Below, one piece after another: positions 44,077 to 53,072 of a DNA stretch of 64,000 nt; position 1 is the first letter of the stretch; every line of letters starts with the position of its first letter. The stretch lies in contig NZ_AP023175.1 of NCBI RefSeq assembly GCF_013426895.1, forward strand, positions 2,232,001-2,296,000, given 5' to 3'. A model generated the notes under the pieces. The model saw nothing but the letters and a program-made list of their open reading frames with translations. It was not told where the DNA came from and did no database searches. The translations under genes were made by a program, and so were the position numbers. Source of the stretch: Paraburkholderia largidicola. GTDB taxonomy: Bacteria; Pseudomonadota; Gammaproteobacteria; Burkholderiales; Burkholderiaceae.

Positions 44077-45051
44077 ATGTCAGCGGATCGCATCGACCTG
44101 AACCTGCTGCGCGTATTCGACGCGATTTTCGAAGACCGCAATCTCGCTTTGGCAGGCAAGCGCCTGAATCTGAGCCAATCCGCGATCAGCCACGCGCTGG
44201 GACGCATGCGGCAGGTGCTCGGCGATGACCTGTTCGTGCGCACGGGCAAGGGCATGGAGCCGACGGTGCGCGCCGTCGGCATGGCCGCGCAGGTGCGTGG
44301 GGCGCTGGCGCAGATCAGGGCGGCGCTGGGCGTAGATGCATTCGATCCGCGCGTCGCGCAACGCAAGTTCGTCGTCGCGGCGAACGACTACATCACGTCG
44401 CTGGTGCTCGGGCGTCTCAGTCAACGGCTGCGCGCGGAAGCGCCGCTCGTGGACCTGGTGATCCGTCCATCGACGCGGCTCGATCTCGCCGGGCAGATCG
44501 ACGTCGGCCGGATCGACGTGGCGATCGGCATATTCGCGGACGTGCCGGCACGCTTGCGCTCGGCGCAGTTGTGGGAGCAGACGGATGTGGTGCTGCTCCA
44601 TCGAGACCACCCCATCGCCGAGCGCGCCGTTACGCGCGACGATCTGCTCGCTTATCCGCTCGTCGCGATCTCGCAGGGCGGCGAGGAAGAGGGCGCGGTG
44701 AGCGGCTTTATCGTCGAGCGCGGGCTGGCGCGGCAATCGGAGATGTTCAACCGCGACGCGCTCAACCGCGCATTCGCCGACGGTGGCGACGTGCCGCGCA
44801 TGCGCATGTCGGTCGCGCATTCGCTCGCGATTCCCGCGCTGCTTCGTCATAGCGACATGCTCGCGCTCGTGCCGTCATCGCTTGGCCGTGAGCTGGAGCG
44901 TTACGGCGAACTGAAAATGTGCGCGACGCCATACGAGTGTCACAACGCTGCCGTGCGCGCCGTCTGGCACGAACGCAACGACACGGACCCCGCGCTGCAA
45001 TGGTTGCGGCACCAGCTTGCCGATGTCGCGCGGCAGGTTCGCACCTGTTGA
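44077..45051 (+). CDS. LysR-family regulator of the Rieske operon
   Basis: This 324-residue LysR regulator has the helix-turn-helix at about residues 5-65 (DRIDLNLLRVFDAIFEDRNLALAGKRLNLSQSAISHALGRMRQVLGDDLFVR) and a NodD-like co-inducer domain. It is co-directional and immediately follows the amidohydrolase gene, so it may be part of the operon. The start is uncertain: ATG at 44077 has AGGAG only 1 bp before it, and an in-frame ATG at 44062 overlapping the previous gene has no clear ribosome site. It probably works with the GntR repressor to sense an aromatic compound. Confidence 0.87.
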   Translation: MSADRIDLNLLRVFDAIFEDRNLALAGKRLNLSQSAISHALGRMRQVLGDDLFVRTGKGMEPTVRAVGMAAQVRGALAQIRAALGVDAFDPRVAQRKFVVAANDYITSLVLGRLSQRLRAEAPLVDLVIRPSTRLDLAGQIDVGRIDVAIGIFADVPARLRSAQLWEQTDVVLLHRDHPIAERAVTRDDLLAYPLVAISQGGEEEGAVSGFIVERGLARQSEMFNRDALNRAFADGGDVPRMRMSVAHSLAIPALLRHSDMLALVPSSLGRELERYGELKMCATPYECHNAAVRAVWHERNDTDPALQWLRHQLADVARQVRTC

Positions 45052-45343
45052 CCCGGACCGTGCAAGATCGGTATGCAAACAATTCACTGCGCGCGCGCCA
45101 TGGCGCGCCGCCTCGTCAACGTCGTCGAAACGGCCTGAAAACATAGGTCTTCTTGATTCAACCCGAACGTATCGCGCGATCTTTGCCACGTCGCGCGACG
45201 GACAGGTGCGCGCCGTGTGCGTGCTTCGCCGGGTTGTTGGCCCTATTTGGCGCTCTTAATCTTGGCCCCCGATCGATCGGCGAGGCACGCAGCAATGGCT
45301 GACGTGGCGACGCCGGCAGTTCAATCCCATCAGTGAGGATGCA

Positions 45344-46705
45344 ATGGAAGAGACCCGGACTGTCGATGTACAAGCGCTCATCAACGAGCACCCTTTCTCC
45401 CGCTTTCAATGGCTCGTCTTTGCGATGTGCTTCGTCATCGTGCTGATGGACGGCTTCGATACGGCCGCAATCGGTTTTATCGCGCCTTCGCTGCTGTCGG
45501 AGTGGCATATCGGCAAGGCTGCGCTCGCCCCTGTGCTGAGTGCCGCGCTCTTTGGGCTCGCGTGCGGCGCGTTGCTTTCGGGGCCTCTGTCCGACCGATG
45601 CGGGCGACGCCTCGTGCTGACCTTCTCCGTGCTGCTGTTCGGCGTGGCGTGTTTCGCTTCCGCCTACGCGCAGGATCTGAGCGCGTTGACGACACTGCGT
45701 TTCGTCACCGGCGTCGGACTCGGCGCCGCGATGCCGAATGCCGTCACGCTGATGAGCGAGTACTGCCCCGACGGCCGGCGCGCCACCATCGTCAATCTGA
45801 TGTTCTGCGGATTCCCTTTGGGCGCCGCTTTGGGTGGATTTCTCGCGGCGTGGATGATTCCGCAGTTCGGCTGGCGCAGCGTTCTGCTGCTTGGCGGCAC
45901 AGTGCCGTTGCTGCTTGCCATCGTGCTCGCGTTCCGGTTGCCGGAGTCGATCCGCTACATGGTGGCGCGGCAGCAACCGGTAGAGAAGATTCGCAAGGTG
46001 ATGGTTCGCATCAGTTCGGATGCGCGTGTTGCACAGGCTTTCGTCATGCAGGAAACCGTCAGGCATGCACCGGGGAGCGGCGGCATTCGCATCGTGTTGT
46101 CGCGTTCGTTCCTGCTCGGCTCCGTGATGCTTTGGCTGTGCTATTTCATGGGCCTCGTCATCTTTTACGGACTGGTCAACTGGATGCCCGTTCTTCTCAA
46201 GGATGCGGGACTGAGCCCGCAACGCGCGGCGCTCGTGTCGGCGCTGTTTCCGCTGGGCGGCGTGGGTACGGTGCTGTGCGGCATGCTGATGGACCGTTTC
46301 AATCCCAATCGCGTCGTGGCCGCCGCTTATGCATTCGGTGCGATCAGCGTGTATGCGATCGGCCAGGCAGTCGGCGATATCGGCTTGCTGATGTGCGCGG
46401 TGTTTATCGCCGGTGTGCTGGTGAATACCGCGCAGGCGTCGATGCCCGCTCTCGCGGCAGCGTTCTATCCAACGGCGGGACGCGGCACGGGTGTCGCGTG
46501 GATGCTTGGTGTGGGGCGCTTCGGCGGAATAGCGGGTTCGTTTCTCGTCGCCGAGTTGTCGCGGCAGCAGGTCAGTCTGCCGGGCATTTTCACGGTCGTT
46601 GCGGTTGCGGGCGCGGTAGCGTGTGCGGCTCTGCTGATCAAGCAGGCGACGTGTTCGAGCGCGGGCGTGCCGGATGTAGCGGATGGCGAATCGCTCGCGC
46701 ACTAG
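45344..46705 (+). CDS. MFS aromatic acid:H+ symporter (AAHS family)
   Basis: This 453-residue carrier has the AAHS signature DGFDTAAIGFIAPSLL in the first span and GPLSDRCGRRLVL in the 2-3 loop, like PcaK and BenK, which import hydroxybenzoates and benzoates. The family DGFD motif is intact and twelve spans are predicted. It is 292 bp after the LysR gene on the same strand; that gap shows no gene. It should bring in the aromatic acid substrate of the adjacent catabolic operons. Confidence 0.92.
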   Translation: MEETRTVDVQALINEHPFSRFQWLVFAMCFVIVLMDGFDTAAIGFIAPSLLSEWHIGKAALAPVLSAALFGLACGALLSGPLSDRCGRRLVLTFSVLLFGVACFASAYAQDLSALTTLRFVTGVGLGAAMPNAVTLMSEYCPDGRRATIVNLMFCGFPLGAALGGFLAAWMIPQFGWRSVLLLGGTVPLLLAIVLAFRLPESIRYMVARQQPVEKIRKVMVRISSDARVAQAFVMQETVRHAPGSGGIRIVLSRSFLLGSVMLWLCYFMGLVIFYGLVNWMPVLLKDAGLSPQRAALVSALFPLGGVGTVLCGMLMDRFNPNRVVAAAYAFGAISVYAIGQAVGDIGLLMCAVFIAGVLVNTAQASMPALAAAFYPTAGRGTGVAWMLGVGRFGGIAGSFLVAELSRQQVSLPGIFTVVAVAGAVACAALLIKQATCSSAGVPDVADGESLAH

Positions 46706-46735
46706 CGGCGAACTGTTGAAACGGTATGTGATTAT

Positions 46736-46759
46736 TGCGAGCCTCTGTTGAGGCTCGCA
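46736..46759. terminator. bidirectional intrinsic terminator
   Basis: TGCGAGCCTC (46736-46745) and GAGGCTCGCA (46750-46759) form a perfect 10-bp stem with a TGTT loop between the convergent MFS and lyase genes. AT-rich sequence follows on the minus strand. Confidence 0.75.
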
Positions 46760-46772
46760 GTGCGTTTACCGT

Positions 46773-47324
46773 TCAGTGTGCGGGTGGGTCGATGTCGTAG
46801 GCAATACGTCCCGATGGCAAGAAGAACAGCGCGATCACCGCCCCGCCTTTTGCCTCGGGAAAGTGATGGCTTCCCGGCGCGGGCGCAGTCCAGCCGCCGT
46901 AGCACCATCCGCTGGGACCGGCGAGCGCGGCGCCTTCGTTGAGCGGCACGACGAGATTGAACTCGCCATAAGGGTGCGAGTGGTAGTCGCCGCGAAATGC
47001 GTCTTCAGGATTGTTCTGCCCGTTGTCCGTACTGTCCATCAGCACCGCCGTGATGCTGAAATAGAACGTTTCCGCACAAGGCGCGACGAGCCGCGCACGC
47101 CGGTACTTCGAACCGGAAATCTCCACATCGGCGGCCCAGCCTTCTTTCACGCCGAGCGTGATGAGGCGGGCGAGATCCTTGTACAGATCGCTATCGACGC
47201 CGTACTTCGTGTTCAGCCATTGCTCGACCTCGACGCCTGTGGTCATGTCTTTCACTTCTTCGAGAAATGGCAGACAGCGTGCGACGAGCTGGTCTTTGGT
47301 GCTTGTAGTGGGGGTTTGAGACAT
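46773..47324 (-). CDS. probable 4-hydroxylaminobenzoate lyase (DUF4863)
   Basis: This 183-residue protein matches my recollection of the DUF4863 family, which includes PnbB, the lyase turning 4-hydroxylaminobenzoate into protocatechuate and ammonia. Its N-terminal part is helical (FLEEVKDMTTGVEVEQWLNTKYG). The C-terminal part is cupin-like with candidate metal ligands in GDYHSHPYGEFN and PGSHHFPEAKGG. GGAGGA precedes the ATG. It is convergent with the aromatic acid carrier. Together with the nitroreductase at 37 kb it could give a 4-nitrobenzoate route. The family call is by memory of motifs and not verified. Confidence 0.7.
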   Translation of the reverse strand: MSQTPTTSTKDQLVARCLPFLEEVKDMTTGVEVEQWLNTKYGVDSDLYKDLARLITLGVKEGWAADVEISGSKYRRARLVAPCAETFYFSITAVLMDSTDNGQNNPEDAFRGDYHSHPYGEFNLVVPLNEGAALAGPSGWCYGGWTAPAPGSHHFPEAKGGAVIALFFLPSGRIAYDIDPPAH

Positions 47325-47604
47325 TCCGTATCCTCCGTGGATTGTGAGTGCCTTGCACGTCTTCTCCGGCGCGGCAATGCACGCTTGCCGATGTGCTTGA
47401 TGGCCGTTTCAAGATGCCATAGCCATACCACTCGAAGAAGCGAAACTATTGCAACTTCACAATGCACGTTATGCATAGTGCGGTCGTGCATCTTGAACAG
47501 CGCGAGACGGATTGCGCGCTATCGCGTGCAAGCCCGGGTTGCCGATGTTCCAGGGCGTGTTGTGAGAACATGCCGGTCCACAATGGTTACTGCATCTTTA
47601 GGCT

Positions 47605-48213
47605 ATGCATTTCACAGGCTCCGATTTCTGGCGATTCCTTCCTCTCATTCACGCCGGTGTCTTTGGTGCAACGGCAGTAGTCGGACGCGTGTTGATTGCG
47701 CGGACGAACAGACATGAAGCCGTGTCGTTCTCGCGTGGCAAATCGGTACGAGACTTTGTTGCGCGCTGCTTCTATGTGTGGCTTCCCGTCGTCGACGGGT
47801 TGTTTCTGGTGTTCTACGGCATCACTGGCGAACGCGGACAACTCGTCGCGCAAGCGTTCGACAATGAGTGGACGCGATGGGTTGGCGTCGTGTGCATGGC
47901 GGTTGCGCTGATATGGGTGATTTGCGCTCAGGCCACGATGGGAACCGCGTGGCGAATGGGCGTCGATAGTCGCACGCGAACCGAACTGATCACGACAGGT
48001 CCGTTCGCACTGTCGCGCCATCCCATTTACCTCGGTATCCGCGCAACGATACTGGGTCAATTGCTGGTGGTGGGAACATGGCCTGTGCTATTGATCTGGG
48101 CATTGTCCGAGTTGCTCGTTCAGATTCAGGTCAGGTTCGAAGAAGAGCACATGTTCCGGTTGCACGCGCAACGGTACGCCGACTACTGTTCGCGAGTCAG
48201 GCGCTGGCTTTGA
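47605..48213 (+). CDS. isoprenylcysteine carboxyl methyltransferase-like membrane protein
   Basis: This 202-residue protein has four or five hydrophobic segments and the ICMT/phospholipid-methyltransferase C-terminal motif TGPFALSRHPIYLGIRATILGQ, then RFEEEHMFRLHAQRYADYCSRV. Such proteins use S-adenosylmethionine to methylate lipid-like or isoprenoid carboxyl groups at the inner membrane. The substrate in bacteria is generally unknown. It is a single gene with a terminator-like hairpin about 160 bp downstream. Confidence 0.85.
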   Translation: MHFTGSDFWRFLPLIHAGVFGATAVVGRVLIARTNRHEAVSFSRGKSVRDFVARCFYVWLPVVDGLFLVFYGITGERGQLVAQAFDNEWTRWVGVVCMAVALIWVICAQATMGTAWRMGVDSRTRTELITTGPFALSRHPIYLGIRATILGQLLVVGTWPVLLIWALSELLVQIQVRFEEEHMFRLHAQRYADYCSRVRRWL

Positions 48214-48373
48214 TGTGCGAATGCTTTGACGCGTTACGCTCACCGATTCGGCTCGTTCAAGATTGGATTGAATACATTTCACGTTCGGATTTTTCATCGC
48301 GCCACGTCTGCGCATCATCTCCGCATCAGTAGATTTATCCCGCGTATCGCGTTGTTGATAGAAGAATTCCCAA

Positions 48374-48396
48374 CTACTCGATTTGAATTCGAGTAG
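48374..48396 (+). terminator. intrinsic terminator
   Basis: CTACTCGA (48374-48381) and TCGAGTAG (48389-48396) form a perfect 8-bp stem with a 7-nt loop, followed by CAAAATTCTTTCGCTTTTT. It probably ends the methyltransferase transcript. The rest of the 347-bp gap up to the porin holds no gene. Confidence 0.6.
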
Positions 48397-48560
48397 CAAA
48401 ATTCTTTCGCTTTTTCCTCGTCGCTTCGATCTGCATCGAGATGTCGAGGTTTTCCCCGTTGTTGTTTTTATTGTCCAACCCTAAGCTCGCCTGGCATGCA
48501 CTCATCCGGATGCGATTCAGTTCGGTATCCAGAATAATGATTTGCGGTCAAGGAGACCTC

Positions 48561-49691
48561 ATGAAATACGGCAGGGTTGTTGTATTGGCAGCAGGGCTTT
48601 TCAGCGCGTCCGCATTTGCGCAAAGCAGCGTCACGCTCTATGGCGTGCTGGACACGGGCATCGAGTATGTTTCCCACGCAAACGCCGCAGGCGATCATGT
48701 CATTCGTATGCCGGGCATCACGGGAGAATTGCCTTCACGCTGGGGAATGCGCGGCGCCGAAGATCTTGGCGGCGGACTCAAGGCCGTATTCATTCTGGAA
48801 AGCGGATTCAATCTGCGCGGCGGCGATTCGGGGCAGGGTGGCCGGCTGTTCGGGCGACAGGCACTCGTCGGACTCGAAGGGCCGTGGGGTTCACTCACGT
48901 TCGGCCGTCAATACACGATGTCGTACTGGGCGATGTCGGATGCCGATATTCTCGGGCCGGACATTTACGGCATCGGCGCGCTGGATGCATTCTTGCCGAA
49001 CGCGAGAAGCGACAACACGGCCGTCTATAAAGGCAAGTTCTATGGATTCACATTCGGCGCGTCCTGGTCGTTCGGACGCGACGGCGCGGGGACGGGCAAT
49101 TCGCCAGGGCAGGGAACCTGCGCAGGACAGGTGCCCGGCGACGTGAATCAATGCCGCGAATGGAGTGCAATGCTGAAGTACGACGGCACCTACTTCGGCG
49201 TGGCCACAGCGTACGACGAACAACGCGGCGGCACGAATGCAGCAGCAAACTTCTTCGACGGCGTCGCGCCGTTTCCGATTGCCGGCAGCGGCGACAAGGA
49301 TGCGCGTCTGCAGGCGAACGGCTATGTGAACGTTGCGGGGGTAAAGCTGGGCGGTGGATGGATCGGCCGCCGCGTCGAATCGAACGGACCGGGCGGCGAC
49401 GTGCGCTCGAATCTGTTCTACCTCGGCGCGCAATACTACGTGACGCCCGTGTTTGCCGTCGATGGAGAAGCGTACCGCGTCATCGTGCAGCAGCAGGACG
49501 CGCGCGCGACGCTGGCGAGTCTGCGCGCCACTTACTTCCTGTCGAAGCGGACGGCGGTGTACGGCAACGTCGCGTACCTGTGGAATAGCGCACACGCGCG
49601 CTATTCCGTCAGCGCGGGTGGCGGCGGCACGACGCCCGCAGCGGGCGTCGGCCAGCTCGGCGCGATTGTCGGTGTGCGGCATTCGTTCTGA
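48561..49691 (+). CDS. Gram-negative general porin (Burkholderia type)
   Basis: This 376-residue outer-membrane protein has a signal peptide (KYGRVVVLAAGLFSASAFAQ) and then the classic SSVTLYGVLDTGIEYVS start of Burkholderiales trimeric porins. The first beta strand pairs follow, with SRWGMRGAEDLGGGLKAVFILESGF and FGRQALVGLEGPWGSLTFGRQ, and the chain ends in VGVRHSF with the C-terminal Phe needed for assembly. AGGAG precedes the ATG at 48561; the earlier in-frame ATG would bury the signal peptide. Its position beside an aromatic acid carrier suggests uptake of the same substrate, as inference. Confidence 0.93.
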   Translation: MKYGRVVVLAAGLFSASAFAQSSVTLYGVLDTGIEYVSHANAAGDHVIRMPGITGELPSRWGMRGAEDLGGGLKAVFILESGFNLRGGDSGQGGRLFGRQALVGLEGPWGSLTFGRQYTMSYWAMSDADILGPDIYGIGALDAFLPNARSDNTAVYKGKFYGFTFGASWSFGRDGAGTGNSPGQGTCAGQVPGDVNQCREWSAMLKYDGTYFGVATAYDEQRGGTNAAANFFDGVAPFPIAGSGDKDARLQANGYVNVAGVKLGGGWIGRRVESNGPGGDVRSNLFYLGAQYYVTPVFAVDGEAYRVIVQQQDARATLASLRATYFLSKRTAVYGNVAYLWNSAHARYSVSAGGGGTTPAAGVGQLGAIVGVRHSF

Positions 49692-49703
49692 TTGATGAGG
49701 CTG

Positions 49704-49729
49704 CCTGCGACGTCAATCTTCGTCGCAGG
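49704..49729 (+). terminator. intrinsic terminator of the porin gene
   Basis: CCTGCGACG (49704-49712) and CGTCGCAGG (49721-49729) form a perfect 9-bp stem with an 8-nt loop, 12 bp after the porin stop codon. Confidence 0.65.
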
Positions 49730-49913
49730 AATCCGTTGCGGCCGGTGCATGCGACGAGGTCCAGGGCAGCCTCGCTTTTAGCGAAGACTGCGCGAATTAC
49801 CGACGGTCTCGAGATTTCGCGTGTACAGTGAAGTGTCTTTTGCCGTCTGCATCGGACGACGCGCTCGCTATGCGCGGCTTTTTATCAATCGAATCAAGAC
49901 TTCAAGGAACGAT

Positions 49914-50126
49914 CTGACTACCGTCATCCCCAAACCCAATGAGCCCGTCGAAGTTGCACTTCGACGTTTTCGCCGTGCAATCCAGAATAATGGACTGATC
50001 GCAGAATTGCGTGCGCGCACGGCATACGAAAAGCCCACCACGGAGCGCAAACGAAAGAAAGCGGCCGCTGTGGCCCGTTTGCGCAAACAGATTCGCCGCG
50101 CGTTGCCGCCAAGGAAGCTGTATTGA
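49914..50126 (+). CDS. rpsU: ribosomal protein bS21 paralogue with probable CTG start
   Basis: The encoded chain matches bS21 along its whole length: [24 protein letters not shown], then [22 protein letters not shown]. bS21 binds the 30S subunit near the anti-Shine-Dalgarno region and assists initiation. Family proteins start M-T-T; here the matching codon is CTG at 49914, with AAGGA 5 bp upstream, and counting from it gives exactly 70 residues, the normal bS21 length. The nearest in-frame ATG is 93 bp earlier at 49821 and adds a poor-quality extension. A cold-shock gene follows on the same strand after 305 bp. Confidence 0.85.
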   Translation: MTTVIPKPNEPVEVALRRFRRAIQNNGLIAELRARTAYEKPTTERKRKKAAAVARLRKQIRRALPPRKLY

Positions 50127-50431
50127 CCCCCGTCGTCAATCTCCGTATGGCTTCTGAGGCGCTTATCCGGCGAGTGGCGGCTCTGCGGAGCGGCTCGTTT
50201 CGATGACGTTGACTGGCGCCGGGTCGAAAATTACCCGGGCCAGTTCATTGAAACCTTGCAATTGCGGCGAGCAGGTGTTACTGTGCCCCGAAGTTCAAGA
50301 AGTTCGATTGCTGTTCATCAATAGTTCCGTTGCCCCTCGGCGGTATTCGTTGTCCTCTCCCTCCTTGATCCTTTGGCTCCGCACTCTGCTGGGGCGATAA
50401 TCTCTTCAATTTCACTGCTTCAAGGATTCTT
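50127..50431. other. intergenic region between the bS21 and cold-shock genes
   Basis: No gene is visible in this 305-bp stretch. Its right end carries the cold-shock gene promoter. There is only a short leader, without the long structured 5' region of enteric cspA. Confidence 0.4.
50373..50401 (+). promoter_or_regulatory. sigma70-type promoter of the cold-shock gene
   Basis: TTGGCT at 50373-50378 and GATAAT at 50396-50401 are spaced by 17 bp. The start codon follows 30 bp later. Confidence 0.65.
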
Positions 50432-50635
50432 ATGGATACCGGTACCGTCAAGTGGTTCAACGATGCAAAGGGCTTCGGCTTCATCTCCCCGGATAACGGC
50501 GGTGACGACCTGTTCGCGCACTTCTCCGAAATTCGCGGCGACGGCTTCAAGAGCCTCGCTGAAGGCCAGAAGGTCAGCTTCGAAACGAAGCGCGGCCCCA
50601 AAGGCGTGCAAGCTGCAAACATCACGCCGGTTTAA
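50432..50635 (+). CDS. cspA: cold-shock protein, CspA family
   Basis: This 67-residue OB-fold RNA/DNA-binding protein has both nucleic-acid-binding motifs, KGFGFI (RNP1) and DLFAHF (RNP2 region). It acts in the cytoplasm as an RNA chaperone and transcription antiterminator. Length and sequence are those of Burkholderiales CspA. A consensus promoter lies 30 bp upstream and a strong terminator 18 bp downstream, so it is a single-gene unit. Many such paralogues are not cold-induced. Confidence 0.95.
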   Translation: MDTGTVKWFNDAKGFGFISPDNGGDDLFAHFSEIRGDGFKSLAEGQKVSFETKRGPKGVQAANITPV

Positions 50636-50652
50636 GGCGTAGCGTAGCAGTG

Positions 50653-50673
50653 CGGGGCCGGAACGCGGCCCCG
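50653..50673 (+). terminator. intrinsic terminator of the cold-shock gene
   Basis: CGGGGCC (50653-50659) and GGCCCCG (50667-50673) form a perfect 7-bp GC stem with a 7-nt loop, followed by ATTCGTTTTCC. Confidence 0.8.
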
Positions 50674-50830
50674 ATTCGTTTTCCCCCCGAAGTCCACGCC
50701 CCACATCTCTTGCACTGGCGTTTGCCGGTCGCATCCTATACGGCGCGAAGCCGCCTCTGTCATGCCGGTCGCTCTCTCAGCGGCACATGTTTCCAGGCGT
50801 GACGAATACAATTCAAAACATCAAAGACAA

Positions 50831-51055
50831 ATGCAAAACTCAACTACCCAGCAGTACGGGGGTTATACCGTACGTCCGTCCGCACATTGCCTGCCCGACG
50901 GTCTGTTTTCCGCAAATCTGCTGCTCGAGCGCGATGGCGCGCGACGCGCACCGAATCAATACGAATTCTTTTCGCTCGACTATTTCGCCGACGAAGCTGA
51001 CGCGGTCGATTACGCGCGAAGCTGGGCATGCCACTGGATCGACACTCGCGGTTGA
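50831..51055 (+). CDS. conserved small protein, 74 aa
   Basis: This 74-residue cytoplasmic protein has the pattern YGGYTVRPSAHCLPDGLFSANLLLER, then YEFFSLDYFADEADAVDYARSWACHWIDTRG. It resembles small proteins of unknown function often found after cold-shock genes in Burkholderiaceae; the recollection is not verified. The start at 50831 gives a compact protein; an in-frame ATG 69 bp earlier adds an unlikely leader. No function can be given. Confidence 0.65.
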   Translation: MQNSTTQQYGGYTVRPSAHCLPDGLFSANLLLERDGARRAPNQYEFFSLDYFADEADAVDYARSWACHWIDTRG

Positions 51056-51160
51056 TCCGGGTCCGTTGCAAGACGGATGGACTTTGTACGAGTCCTTCAT
51101 CGTCATCCGCAAGAAAATGCACGCGTTCCAGGCCGGTGCCCAACGCGTGCGGGACCCAGT

Positions 51161-51997
51161 TCATTTCGCAAGCTGACCAAGGTAGTACCCCAGTCGCTCT
51201 TCGACATCGCCCGGCTTGTGAAAACCGCGTGCGAGCAGCGCCTCGATACCTTGCTGCGCTGCGGGCCGCCCGAGCGACGCAATGCACGCATCCCATCCCG
51301 CGCCGAGTTCGACGTCCGGTGGCAGGCTGGTGTTGACGAGGCGCTTGGTGGTTGCGATCGCCCACTTGTCGAACGCGGAGATACGCGTCGCGAGCGCATC
51401 CACGTATGCGTCCAGATCGCCATCCGGCAGCGCCCGGTTTACGTAGCCATAGGCCTCGGCCTTGGCACCATCGATGTCTTCCGAACCCAGCAGCACTTCC
51501 AGCGCGCGATTGCGGCCGATGAGTCGAGGCAGCCGGGCCATCGGACCGCCGCCTGCAACCATACCCACGCCGACTTCCCACTGCGAGATGATCGTCTTTT
51601 CCCGACTGGCGAAACTCATGTCACAGGCGAGCGTCATTTCGCTGCCATTGCCCGTCGCCCGCCCCCGGATGAGGGCGATGGAAACGACGGGCGCGCGTGG
51701 CAGCCGCACGAGAAAATCCGGCCACTGAGGCAACCCGCTGCGACCGGGTGGCAAGGCGGTCAGTTCGTCGAGGTTGGCCGTGAAGTCCGAGTGATTCAGG
51801 AAATAGCCGTCGACCGCGCTGTCGAACACCACGACCTTCACATGCTCGTCGGTTTCGAGTGCGTCAATGACTTCGTTGAACTGCTGAACCATGGGCGGAC
51901 CCATGACATTGATGGGCGGGTTGTCGATCGTGACGCGCCAATAGGCTGGGGACCGCTGCGTAACTCTGATCGGAACGGGGTTCGTCGTCGCATTCAT
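51161..51997 (-). CDS. enoyl-CoA hydratase/isomerase family protein
   Basis: This 278-residue crotonase-fold protein has an oxyanion region in LIRGRATGNGSEMTLACDMSFASR and the second active-site region in QWEVGVGMVAGGGPMARL. The first loop (YFLNHSDFTANL) replaces the usual A-G-x-D-L, so activity may differ from classical hydratases. GGAG lies 7 bp before the ATG at 51997. It follows the DJ-1/PfpI gene by 57 bp on the same strand, which suggests one transcript. Substrate is unknown. Confidence 0.85.
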   Translation of the reverse strand: MNATTNPVPIRVTQRSPAYWRVTIDNPPINVMGPPMVQQFNEVIDALETDEHVKVVVFDSAVDGYFLNHSDFTANLDELTALPPGRSGLPQWPDFLVRLPRAPVVSIALIRGRATGNGSEMTLACDMSFASREKTIISQWEVGVGMVAGGGPMARLPRLIGRNRALEVLLGSEDIDGAKAEAYGYVNRALPDGDLDAYVDALATRISAFDKWAIATTKRLVNTSLPPDVELGAGWDACIASLGRPAAQQGIEALLARGFHKPGDVEERLGYYLGQLAK

Positions 51998-52054
51998 GGG
52001 TGACTCCTGTCGCCGGCATATTCGATGGACATGATGGCTCGTGTCGGACGAAAA

Positions 52055-52732
52055 CTAGGCCTGCAGAACCTTGAGAAGCTCCCTGGCAGTGGGGCCAGAC
52101 GAAGCCGGATTCTGGCCCGTGATCAGGCGCCCATCGACAACGGTGAGCACGGCCCAATTGGCCACTTTTTCGAAGTGTCCGCCCAGACGCTTCAACTCAT
52201 CCTCGACAAGGAAGGGCATGACCTTGGTCAGGCCGACGGCTTCCTCTTCATCATTGGTGAAGCAGGTGACGCGCTTGCCTTTGACGAGAGGTTGTCCTTC
52301 ATACGTGGCCTGTCGAAATACACAAGGGCCATGACAGACGGCGGCAACCGGCTTGCCAGCGTTGTAGAAATCCTCGATCAGCGCGATCGAGTTTTTGTCA
52401 TTGGTCAGATCCCACATCGGACCATGACCGCCCGCATAGAAGATCGTGTCGTAGTCGGCTGCCTTGACGTCGACGAGCTTGACGCTATTGGCAAGTACCT
52501 TTTGCGTAGCAGGATCGTTCTTGAAGCGTTGCATCGTGTCGGTCTGATTGTCCGGATCGTCGCTTCTGGGATCGATGGGTGGATGGCCGCCTTTGGGGGA
52601 CGTCACGGTGACCTGTGCGCCGGCGTCCGTGAATGCGTAGTAGGGCGCAGTGAACTCTTCCAGCCAGAAGCCGGTCGGCTTGCCCGTATTTCCAAGCACA
52701 TTGTGCGAGGTCAGAACCAGCAGGATTTTCAT
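52055..52732 (-). CDS. DJ-1/PfpI family protein (Hsp31-like)
   Basis: This 225-residue protein has the DJ-1/PfpI fold. The reactive Cys is in PVAAVCHGPCVF, preceded by YDTIFYAGGHGPMWDL, and the N-terminal Glu region is GFWLEEFTAPYYAF. The layout and length fit the Hsp31/glyoxalase III group, which detoxifies methylglyoxal or acts as a holding chaperone. GGAG lies 7 bp before the ATG. It is first in a likely two-gene unit with the hydratase gene. Confidence 0.88.
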   Translation of the reverse strand: MKILLVLTSHNVLGNTGKPTGFWLEEFTAPYYAFTDAGAQVTVTSPKGGHPPIDPRSDDPDNQTDTMQRFKNDPATQKVLANSVKLVDVKAADYDTIFYAGGHGPMWDLTNDKNSIALIEDFYNAGKPVAAVCHGPCVFRQATYEGQPLVKGKRVTCFTNDEEEAVGLTKVMPFLVEDELKRLGGHFEKVANWAVLTVVDGRLITGQNPASSGPTARELLKVLQA

Positions 52733-53072
52733 TTCAATCTCCGTTCGTTAAGGCCGACAAAAGATATTGCCCGGCGCGATGCAGACGACACCGTCGTAAG
52801 GGCAGCTATGTCGACACGTTCAAGGAACGTTTGTATTCAAGTCCGACTGCCAGGTGCGCGCCATCGAACGATAGTTTGGCCGGATCATCCCATGGTATGA
52901 CTGCGGCTTTGACGCTTGCCGCGAGCGCCTCGCGCTCGCATGCGTGCACCGGTATCTTCGAAACAGGCAGGGGTATAAAAAATCGTCGCTTGATGACCCT
53001 CTGTGCGGGATGAGAAATTTGCTGCCTCGATGAATTGGCATCACGCCACCAGAGCAAAGAGGTGCATGAAGG
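52733..53072. other. intergenic region between divergent genes
   Basis: This 340-bp gap separates the DJ-1/PfpI gene and the SnoaL-like gene. Reading frames inside are short and shadow-like on both strands. I see no clear hairpin or operator. Confidence 0.4.

Noticed and set aside
45158..46702. Antisense frame of 514 codons opposite the AAHS carrier gene
   Set aside because: Arg/His/Gln-rich shadow; the sense strand encodes a well-conserved carrier.
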